Source: Opitutales bacterium (GTDB lineage: Bacteria; Verrucomicrobiota; Verrucomicrobiia; Opitutales; Intestinicryptomonadaceae). From it: a stretch of DNA of 6,269 nucleotides. The translations under genes and the position numbers were made by a program. Positions 1-4,882 of the stretch are shown one piece after another. The DNA lies in assembly GCA_021641325.1 (NCBI GenBank), contig JAJXPD010000130.1:1-6269 (forward strand), read 5' to 3'. The first letter of the stretch is position 1; every line of letters starts with the position of its first letter. The notes beneath the pieces were generated by a model, which saw only the letters and a list, made by a program, of their open reading frames with translations, was not told where the DNA came from and ran no database searches.

Positions 1-278
1 TTCTTAACCTGAACCTGTACGGGTGCCCCCGCTTTATTCGCGATTCCGTATTTCGCTTTGGGAAGGTCGAATTTGGGGGCTGCCGCCGCGGGGCGTGCCG
101 CCGCCGGCGCGGGAGCTGCGGGTGTTGCCGAAACCGTCGGCGCGGTTGCCGCGGGAGCGGGGGAGACTTGCGCCACGGGAGTCGCCGCGGGTGCGGCTTT
201 GGGTGCTTCCTGCGCGGGAGCTACGGGCTTGGGAGCCGTGTTTTCGGGGAATGGGGGGGGTGTTTGTTCGTCTGACAT
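1..278 (-). CDS. Unidentified protein with Pro/Ala-rich N-terminus (5' part only)
   Basis: I do not recognise this gene. Reading leftwards from the ATG at 278-276, the frame stays open to the window edge (92 codons), so the C-terminal part is missing. The protein starts MSDEQTPPPFPEN. Residues 7-67 are then almost entirely Ala, Pro, Val and Thr with a few Lys and Gln, which looks like an extended linker. From about residue 68 the composition becomes ordinary and more charged (KFDLPKAKYGIANKAG). No signal peptide or membrane segment is visible. Such linkers often precede a membrane or enzyme domain, but none can be assigned here. The start is supported by the upstream AT-rich gap and a plausible promoter at 329-356. 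There is no clear Shine-Dalgarno sequence. The gene is divergent from prfB. An opposite-strand open frame over the same bases is a by-product of the repeated GCG/CCC codons. Confidence 0.72.
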   Translation of the reverse strand, partial: MSDEQTPPPFPENTAPKPVAPAQEAPKAAPAATPVAQVSPAPAATAPTVSATPAAPAPAAARPAAAAPKFDLPKAKYGIANKAGAPVQVQVK

Positions 279-328
279 ATAGATTTTTGTTGAAAGTTCG
301 GCGTTCCACGCGAACGCATTTGTAATTA

Positions 329-356
329 AGTATCGCGAGCGGATTTTTCTTTTCAA
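329..356 (-). promoter_or_regulatory. Possible sigma-70 promoter for the Pro/Ala-rich gene
   Basis: On the minus strand a TTGAAA (351-356) lies 16 bases before GATACT (329-334), matching the sigma-70 consensus at 5 of 6 and 4 of 6 positions. Transcription would begin near 322 and leave a leader of roughly 43 bases. The leader contains a 6-bp stem (GCGTTC 301-306 with GAACGC 312-317). I found no comparably good promoter for prfB in the same gap. Confidence 0.4.
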
Positions 357-415
357 GCTTTTTTGTGTTGATATGCGGGCGCAATTTTCCGAAAATGCAA
401 TTCATGATAGTAGAC

Positions 416-1550
416 ATGGAAATCAAGGCCGCCGCCGAGGACATCTCGAAAAGGGCGGGGTATTTATGGAGGTTTCTTTGACGTACCGTCGAAGTGCGCA
501 AAAATAGAGGAACTCGAAGCCCAGATGGCTCGGCAGGATTTTTGGGACAATCAGGTCGAGGCGCAGAAAATCGTGTCCGAACTCACCCGCTTGAAGGGGC
601 TTGTCGCGCCGCAGACGGCTTTGAAACGCCGCGTGGACGACCTCAACGCGCTTTTCGAGCTTGCGGAGGAGTCCGACAACGACGAATCGCTCGCCGCAGA
701 GCTTGCCGCAGAGACAACCAAGCTTCACTCGGAATTGGACAAAATCGAGATAGAGTCTTTCCTCAGCGGGCCGCTCGACTCTTCGAACGCAATCATGACA
801 ATCCACGCTGGCGCGGGCGGCACTGAAAGTTGCGACTGGGCGGAAATGCTTTTCAGAATGTACATGCGCTGGGCGGAACGCCGCGGCTTCAAGGTCGAGA
901 TTGAGGACGTTCAGGACGGCGAAGAGGCGGGCGTTTCGAAAATCACGTTCAGAATTGTGGGGCCTAACGCATACGGATACTCCAAGGCGGAGCGCGGGGT
1001 GCACAGGCTTGTGCGCATCAGCCCGTTCGACGCGAACAAGCGCAGGCACACGTCGTTTGCGTCGGTCGATGTAATCGCGGAAATCGAGGACGACATCGAC
1101 ATGGATATCAAGGAGGAAGACTTGAAGATAGACACCTACCGTTCCAGCGGCAAGGGCGGCCAGCACGTCAACAAAACCGAGAGCGCGGTGCGCATAACGC
1201 ACATACCGTCGGGGATAGTCGTGGCGTGCCAGAACGAGCGGTCGCAGTTCAAGAACAAGGCGAGCGCAATGAAAATCCTCAAAAGCCGGCTCTACGAAAA
1301 ACTGCTCGACCAAAAACGCGCCGAGATGGACAGATTCTACGGCGAAAAGGGCGAAATTTCGTGGGGCAACCAAATCAGAAGCTACGTTTTCCAGCCCTAC
1401 CAGATGGTGAAAGATCTGCGGACGGGCGCGGAAACGGGCAATTTGCAGGCGGTGATGGACGGCGACATAGACCTTTTCATCAACGCGTGGCTGCGCGCGG
1501 GCGGCCCGACCACCCGCAACAAAAACTACATTCAGGACGACGACGAATAG
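416..1550 (+). CDS. prfB: Peptide chain release factor 2 (programmed +1 frameshift)
   Basis: Release factor 2 recognises UAA and UGA in the ribosomal A site and triggers hydrolysis of the finished peptide. The gene is in two frames: 416-478 encodes 21 residues ending RFL, then TGA at 479-481. After skipping T479, translation resumes at GAC 480 and runs to TAG 1548-1550, giving 377 residues (E. coli RF2 has 365). The stop-codon recognition tripeptide SPF falls at residues 202-204 and the catalytic GGQ at 247-249, close to the E. coli positions (205-207 and 250-252). SPF rather than PxT identifies RF2, not RF1. The GGQ context ([19 protein letters not shown]) is canonical. The residue matching E. 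coli position 246 is Ser, not the Thr peculiar to K-12. The start is uncertain: ATGs at 395, 404 and 416 share the frame and none has a good Shine-Dalgarno. I prefer 416; 404 would match the E. coli N-terminal length. A terminator follows at 1601. Confidence 0.96.
468..482 (+). promoter_or_regulatory. prfB +1 frameshift site
   Basis: The sequence reads GGAGG (468-472), TTT, CTT (476-478), TGA (479-481), C. This is the standard prfB recoding signal: an internal Shine-Dalgarno three bases before a CUU codon that can slip to UUU, followed by a poorly terminating UGA-C. The GGAGG is a perfect anti-SD match. In the known mechanism, low RF2 lets the ribosome pause at UGA and slip forward, while high RF2 terminates early. 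This makes the gene autoregulatory. Confidence 0.95.
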
Positions 1551-1600
1551 CCGCCGTCCTCTTCCTATTATCGTCTTCTTTTTTGCGGATTTTTCCGATG

Positions 1601-1630
1601 AACGCGGCGAGCAAACGCCGCGTTTTTTTT
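1601..1630 (+). terminator. Intrinsic terminator of prfB
   Basis: A perfect 9-bp stem (AACGCGGCG 1601-1609 with CGCCGCGTT 1616-1624) closes a 6-base loop and runs into eight T residues (1623-1630). It lies 50 bases past the prfB stop codon and is oriented to end prfB transcription. Confidence 0.92.
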
Positions 1631-1650
1631 CGTCCGAACTTCTGCATGTG

Positions 1651-1681
1651 AAAAGGCGGTCGACATTGTGCCGACCGCCTT
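1651..1681 (-). terminator. Intrinsic terminator of the yjjP-yjjB-DUF6064 operon
   Basis: A perfect 10-bp stem (AAGGCGGTCG 1653-1662 with CGACCGCCTT 1672-1681) closes a 9-base loop. Read on the minus strand the stem ends in TTTT, 25 bases after the stop codon of the last operon gene. On the plus strand no T run follows, so it serves the minus-strand operon. The U tract is short, so it may be leaky. Confidence 0.75.
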
Positions 1682-1705
1682 GCAATTACGCATTGAGAAG
1701 AAATT

Positions 1706-2431
1706 TTACAGAATGCCGAATTGCTTGAATATCATGTAGGTGAAGAATATTCCGAGCGTCGCGCAGAGGATTTTCAGCGATAGGTCGAGCGTCTTTGCCG
1801 ACGGCTTTGTCGGCTGCTTTGCAACTTTTTCTATGTAGTTTTTGAAAAATATATACAGTGCAGGGATAATGCACAATGACAGAAAATAATCTTCCGTAAT
1901 TCCGTACAGGCTCACTTTCGGTATCGCGATTATCGACCAGTGCAGGACGAGCATTGCTAAAATCAGGTTTATCGTATTCCCGAACGCGAAAATCAGCCCT
2001 ATTGAAAACACCGCCACAGAGCACGGCATTATCGGCGAAACTATTTCGGGGAAGCTCCGCCCCAGCGCGAGCGACAGCGCGGGGTAAATCACGGGCGCGC
2101 ATAGCAGGGCGGCTGCTGCCGGGTTTTTCGACGCTTTTGGCGTTTCGTCGCGCCCCGCGCGGATGTCGTAGAGCCACGCAAGCCCCATGATTGCCCAGAA
2201 GACCGCCATGCTTTCGTTATAGCTTCTTGTATTGCAGTATATCAGGTAGTAGACGCCAGCAATCCAGAAGCACAGAAGCGCGGTGTAGATTTTTACCGCG
2301 ACGCGGCACGCCGCCTTTTCGGGCGCGGCGTAGAGCAGGGCGGCGAGTATCGCGCCGACGATTGTAAGCGTTATCTGGAAATTCCATGTCTCCGAATTGT
2401 ATTCGGAAATTGTCTGCCAAAATGTATCCAT
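1706..2431 (-). CDS. DUF6064-like integral membrane protein
   Basis: This 241-residue hydrophobic protein has roughly six to seven predicted membrane spans (about residues 18-36, 46-65, 74-90, 106-124, 138-170, 183-197 and 219-237). The N-terminus (FWQTISEYNSETWNFQI, residues 4-20) and the central block YPALSLALGRSFP (116-128) followed by MPCSVAVFSIGLI (135-147) resemble what I remember of the DUF6064 family, whose members have a YN-x-x-W start and a YP...G...YP...PCP..IF..GL core. The assignment comes from memory and the biochemical role is unknown. The gene begins one base after the yjjB stop. A GGGAGGG purine run inside the end of yjjB lies about 11 bases before the ATG, so its translation is probably coupled to yjjB. 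It is the last gene of the operon; a terminator follows at 1651-1681. Its position suggests an accessory role to the exporter, which is inference. Confidence 0.8.
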   Translation of the reverse strand: MDTFWQTISEYNSETWNFQITLTIVGAILAALLYAAPEKAACRVAVKIYTALLCFWIAGVYYLIYCNTRSYNESMAVFWAIMGLAWLYDIRAGRDETPKASKNPAAAALLCAPVIYPALSLALGRSFPEIVSPIMPCSVAVFSIGLIFAFGNTINLILAMLVLHWSIIAIPKVSLYGITEDYFLSLCIIPALYIFFKNYIEKVAKQPTKPSAKTLDLSLKILCATLGIFFTYMIFKQFGIL

Positions 2432-2432
2432 G

Positions 2433-2924
2433 TTATTTTTTGCCCTCCCTCGAAAGCGCGTGCGACATATTTTTAAAGACGAAAGTCGGCAGTGCAGCCC
2501 CCGTTGCGAGCAGTATTATCACCGTTCCCGAAACCGTGGCGTTCAGCAAAAAGCTCTGCATGTACTCCATGCCGCCGTCGTTGCCGTTGACCGACTGCAT
2601 GAACATTATCAGCGAGAACAGCGTTTTGTACGCGTAAATCCCCGGAATCATCGGGAGCAGCGCGGGTATGTAGAGAATGGTCATTGGCACGCGGATTTGA
2701 CGCGCCAGAATCAGGCTTCCGCTTCCGATTGCGAACGCCGCGACGAACGACGCCGTTCCGATGTCCGTACCGCATTTCATCATTGCGAACCTCAGCGCGT
2801 GTCCGACCGCCGCCAGCAGCGCGATGCGCGGAAACGCCTTTACGGGAGGGTCGGAAATCGCGCCGAAGCCCGTTCCCGCGACCGCCGCGAAGAATCCGTC
2901 GAAAAGTATGTCCCAAATGCTCAT
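2433..2924 (-). CDS. yjjB: YjjB-like subunit of split ThrE-type exporter
   Basis: This 163-residue membrane protein is the small (C-terminal, DUF3815-type) half of a threonine/serine exporter-family transporter. In E. coli, YjjP and YjjB together have been reported to export succinate, whereas single-chain ThrE of Corynebacterium exports threonine and serine. The substrate here cannot be read from sequence. The family pattern is clear: PPVKAFPRIALLAAVGH (residues 26-42) matches the VRALRWCALLGSIGHG region of E. coli YjjB, and PALLPMIPGIYAYK (87-100) matches its PMFPGISAY motif. About four to five membrane spans are visible (6-24, 33-50, 56-73, 79-110, 126-150). The start ATG (2924-2922) overlaps the yjjP stop TGA (2923-2921) as ATGA, which fixes the start. 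The frame is open further upstream, but that stretch is out-of-frame yjjP sequence. AAAGGG about 8 bases upstream may act as a Shine-Dalgarno. Confidence 0.92.
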   Translation of the reverse strand: MSIWDILFDGFFAAVAGTGFGAISDPPVKAFPRIALLAAVGHALRFAMMKCGTDIGTASFVAAFAIGSGSLILARQIRVPMTILYIPALLPMIPGIYAYKTLFSLIMFMQSVNGNDGGMEYMQSFLLNATVSGTVIILLATGAALPTFVFKNMSHALSREGKK

Positions 2925-3685
2925 AGAAATTGCCCTTTCACAAGCGCGAGAGTCGCGAAAAGTCCGACGCCTATGCACGCGATAATCAGCATTTCCTTTG
3001 CGAGGCGGCTTATGCCCGTCGTCGTGTAGCCGTCGAGAATGTCGATTACCCCGTTGATGAGCGGCACCCCCGGAATAAGAAACAGCGGGCTTGTCGCCAG
3101 CGCCGTCTGCGACGTGCATTCGAACGAGAGCGACACCGACGCGCAAATCGACGCCGCGAACGACGACGCCATTATCGTAAGGTAGTTGTTGACGCCCTTT
3201 TTCAGCATGTACTGTTTTGTTGAAAAGCCGACGAGCGTCGCGGTAAAGACAATCGCCATTGCGAGGAAGTCGCCGCCGAAGAGCCTGCAAAACGACGCGT
3301 TTGCAAAGCCCACATAGAACAGCACGAACACGGGGTCGATTTTCGGCTTTGCAAGTATTGCTTCGAACTCGGACCTGATTTCCCCAAGCGGCATTTTTTT
3401 GTCAATCGCGCGCCACGAAAGTCGGCAGAGGTCGGCGTTGCGCTCGAACGAAATGGGGCTTTGCGGAATGCGGGCGACTTTCGTTGAAATTATGCCGTCG
3501 CACTCCACCGAGACAATCAGGCTTGTGTGCGTCATCGCGATTTCCGCGGTTGCCCCGACTGCCTCGGCTATTCTTTTTGCGCTGCGCGCCGTGCGCGACG
3601 CGTACGCGCCGCAGCCCGTGAGCGTCGCCGCGTATTCGGCGACCAGTGCGAGTATTTCGTCTGACCTGTTTTTTGCCTCTTCCAT
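2921..3685 (-). CDS. yjjP: YjjP-like subunit of split ThrE-type exporter
   Basis: This 254-residue protein is the large (N-terminal, DUF1212/ThrE-type) half of the two-part exporter, partnered with the next gene in the inner membrane. A soluble domain (about residues 1-113) contains the segment TAEIAMTHTSLIVSV (46-60), typical of the family. It is followed by about five membrane spans (117-134, 140-156, 168-187, 197-213, 229-249). The best diagnostic block is LFLIPGVPLINGVIDILDG (201-219), nearly collinear with E. coli YjjP LLLVPGFPLINAVADMFKG. Its length matches the E. coli protein of about 256 residues. The ATG at 3685 has no Shine-Dalgarno. The predicted transcript starts only about 8 bases upstream, which would make a nearly leaderless mRNA. 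A strong promoter and a LysR-type operator lie immediately upstream, so the LysR gene at 3765-4664 is its likely regulator. Confidence 0.92.
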   Translation of the reverse strand: MEEAKNRSDEILALVAEYAATLTGCGAYASRTARSAKRIAEAVGATAEIAMTHTSLIVSVECDGIISTKVARIPQSPISFERNADLCRLSWRAIDKKMPLGEIRSEFEAILAKPKIDPVFVLFYVGFANASFCRLFGGDFLAMAIVFTATLVGFSTKQYMLKKGVNNYLTIMASSFAASICASVSLSFECTSQTALATSPLFLIPGVPLINGVIDILDGYTTTGISRLAKEMLIIACIGVGLFATLALVKGQFL

Positions 3686-3700
3686 ATCGGAACAGGCGCG

Positions 3701-3729
3701 ATTATACCGCGCTTGGATTTTTCATTCAA
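3701..3729 (-). promoter_or_regulatory. Sigma-70 promoter of the yjjP operon
   Basis: On the minus strand TTGAAT (3724-3729) is separated by exactly 17 bases from a perfect TATAAT (3701-3706). The expected start is the G at 3693 or the adjacent base, leaving a leader of about 8 bases before the yjjP ATG. The -10 hexamer is flanked by GCGCG (3696-3700) and CGCGC (3708-3712), a small inverted repeat around the melting region. Confidence 0.85.
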
Positions 3730-3730
3730 C

Positions 3731-3743
3731 GCATGAAAAATGC
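3731..3743. promoter_or_regulatory. Possible activation-half-site dyad beside the yjjP -35 box
   Basis: GCATGAAAAATGC is an inverted repeat with 4-bp arms (GCAT/ATGC) separated by five bases. It lies directly upstream of the -35 hexamer and is centred near -44 from the predicted start. LysR-type proteins usually contact a second, weaker activation site in this zone. The arms use the same GCAT/ATGC words as the primary box, but in inverted order and with different spacing, so this assignment is tentative. Confidence 0.4.
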
Positions 3744-3750
3744 CATTTTA

Positions 3751-3765
3751 ATGCAAAATACGCAT
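3751..3765. promoter_or_regulatory. LysR-type operator box upstream of yjjP
   Basis: ATGCAAAATACGCAT is a dyad with ATGC/GCAT outer arms that fits the T-N11-A rule of LysR-type regulator sites. Its centre at 3758 is 65 bases upstream of the predicted yjjP start, the usual recognition-site position for activation. It differs from the box at 4716-4730 at only two of 15 positions. Its distal edge overlaps the stop codon of the LysR gene (3765-3767). A second palindrome, CGCATT-A-AATGCG (3761-3773), overlaps it. Confidence 0.7.
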
Positions 3766-4664
3766 TAAATGCGGAACGATTTTTTTAGAATGGAGACGAA
3801 ATTTCCGAGCGTTTTCGAGTGGTTGTCCGCCTTCCAGATGCCCGCGTAGACTACGGGTTCGTCCAGCCCCCTAAGGGTTTTGTAGACGACGTCCGCGTAG
3901 TCGAGCGGCTTCATGAGCGCGGGCACGAAAGTTATGATGTCGGAGTGCGGAAGCAGGCGCAGAACGGCGTCGAAATTGTAGATTTCCTCGGCGACGTTCG
4001 GCGTGAGTATTCCGCCGCGCCGCAGGGCTTCGTCGATTGTCCTGCGGAAGAAGGGCGACTCCTCGTAGGGGAGCATTGCGAACTTTTCGTTTTTCAGCTC
4101 CGACATCTCGACCGCGCCGCTTTTCTTTGCGAGCCTGTGGCTTGCGGGCAGGGCGAGCAGGATTTTCTCGCGCCCAAGCTCTATCGATTTCACGTCGAGG
4201 GTTTTTCTCTGCGACACGCGGATTATCCCGAAGTCAAGCTCTCCCTTTTCCACCTTTGCGAGAATGCTCGCCGACGAGTGTTTGCCGAGTTTAAGAAACA
4301 CTTCGGGGTAGTCCGCCCGCATTTGCTTCAACGAGGCGAAGAATTTTTCCGACGTGAAAAACGAGGGAATCACCTCCATTGAAAGCGAACCGCATTCTCC
4401 CTTTGCCGCCTTTTTTGCGCCGAGCCTTGCCGCCGACTCCAAGTCGGCGATTTTTTCGGCGTTCGGCAGAAAGGCCCTGCCCGCGTCGGTGAGCGACAGC
4501 CGCCACTTGTTTGCCCTGTCGAAAAGGCGGCAGCCGACTTCGCTTTCGAGCGACATTATCTGCCTGCTCAAAACCGACTGTCCCATTCCGAGTTTGTCCG
4601 CAGCGCGCGAAAAGTGGAGGGTTTCGGCGGCGGCTATAAAGCATTTTATTTGGGTGGAGTCCAT
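3765..4664 (-). CDS. LysR-family transcriptional regulator
   Basis: This 299-residue protein has the standard length and layout of a LysR-type regulator. An N-terminal winged helix-turn-helix spans residues 1-60: FSRAADKLGMGQSVLSRQI (18-36) is the recognition region, followed by SLESEVGCRLFDR (38-50). A linker helix spans about 61-90. The effector-binding domain starts near residue 93; its first strand is MEVIPSFF (96-103), and GELDFGIIR (141-149) and EKILLALPASHRLAK (166-180) are familiar landmarks. The co-inducer cannot be predicted. It lies upstream of the yjjP operon on the same strand and is divergent from the putative Na+/H+ antiporter. Two near-identical T-N11-A dyads flank the gene, one in each intergenic gap, so it most likely controls both neighbours and possibly itself. 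No terminator separates it from yjjP. Only a weak purine run (AAGAAAGA) precedes the ATG. Confidence 0.94.
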   Translation of the reverse strand: MDSTQIKCFIAAAETLHFSRAADKLGMGQSVLSRQIMSLESEVGCRLFDRANKWRLSLTDAGRAFLPNAEKIADLESAARLGAKKAAKGECGSLSMEVIPSFFTSEKFFASLKQMRADYPEVFLKLGKHSSASILAKVEKGELDFGIIRVSQRKTLDVKSIELGREKILLALPASHRLAKKSGAVEMSELKNEKFAMLPYEESPFFRRTIDEALRRGGILTPNVAEEIYNFDAVLRLLPHSDIITFVPALMKPLDYADVVYKTLRGLDEPVVYAGIWKADNHSKTLGNFVSILKKSFRI

Positions 4665-4715
4665 TGTCTTTCTTTTATCCCTATTAGTTCCTTGCGCAAT
4701 TTCAACCCTAATTTA

Positions 4716-4730
4716 ATGCAAAATTTGCAT
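4716..4730. promoter_or_regulatory. LysR-type operator box in the LysR/antiporter divergent gap
   Basis: ATGCAAAATTTGCAT is an almost perfect palindrome (ATGCAAA-A-TTTGCAT, 7-bp arms) with the T-N11-A signature. It sits 51 bases upstream of the LysR start codon and about 150 bases upstream of the antiporter start. Divergent placement beside the regulator gene is typical for LysR-type autoregulation plus control of the opposite gene. I could not identify a convincing promoter for either direction. TATGCC at 4772-4777 is a weak -10 candidate for the antiporter; it would put the box near -60. Confidence 0.7.
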
Positions 4731-4802
4731 AAAGTTTGATTCATTGGGAAAGTATTAAAAACTTGATTTTTTATGCCGAATCAGCGAGACTTCCACTAAT
4801 TA

Positions 4803-4835
4803 GCCGAAAGCATCGGGCGGAATTTTTGTTCCGCC
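4803..4835 (+). promoter_or_regulatory. Competing hairpins in the antiporter leader
   Basis: Two overlapping stems can form in RNA read on the plus strand: CCGA/TCGG (4804-4807 with 4813-4816) and the stronger 7-bp GGCGGAA/TTCCGCC (4816-4822 with 4829-4835). They share base 4816, so the two cannot both form completely. Neither is followed by a T run. They precede the terminator-like hairpin at 4842 and could form the upstream part of a cis-regulatory RNA. I do not recognise a named riboswitch class. Confidence 0.4.
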
Positions 4836-4841
4836 GCCGCC

Positions 4842-4873
4842 AAACCGCAACGCGGGGCGTTGTTCGGTTTTTT
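4842..4873 (+). terminator. Terminator-like hairpin just before the antiporter start codon
   Basis: AAACCGCAACGC (4842-4853) pairs with GCGTTG (4857-4862) and CGGTTT (4865-4870), leaving a GGG loop and a two-T bulge. The total is 12 bp. The stem ends in a run of six T residues (4868-4873), nine bases before the ATG. On the other strand no T run follows, so it acts on plus-strand transcription. No plus-strand gene ends upstream, so it most likely works as an attenuator in the antiporter leader. A separate small RNA ending here is the alternative. Confidence 0.7.
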
Positions 4874-4882
4874 GAATTTTAA

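Noticed and set aside
58..282. A plus-strand Ala/Gly-rich open frame.
   Set aside because: It mirrors the Pro/Ala codons of the minus-strand gene and has no independent start signal.
479..481. prfB as a pseudogene disrupted by an in-frame TGA.
   Set aside because: The TGA sits in a complete, correctly spaced programmed frameshift signal, and the rest of the protein is intact.
423..1685. A 420-codon open frame on the minus strand covering prfB.
   Set aside because: It is antisense to a well-conserved RF2 gene, is rich in Arg, His and Val from reversed GC-rich codons, and resembles no protein I know. It is a shadow frame.
2925..3290. An N-terminal extension of the yjjB frame.
   Set aside because: This part is out-of-frame yjjP sequence. 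The ATGA overlap at 2921-2924 gives a start that fits the family length.
4736..4758. TTGATT (4736-4741) and TATTAA (4753-4758) as a promoter for the antiporter.
   Set aside because: The spacing is only 11 bases, too short for a sigma-70 promoter.
4851..4866. The thought that the hairpin before the antiporter terminates a minus-strand gene.
   Set aside because: No minus-strand gene ends near it, and the T run lies only on the plus-strand 3' side.
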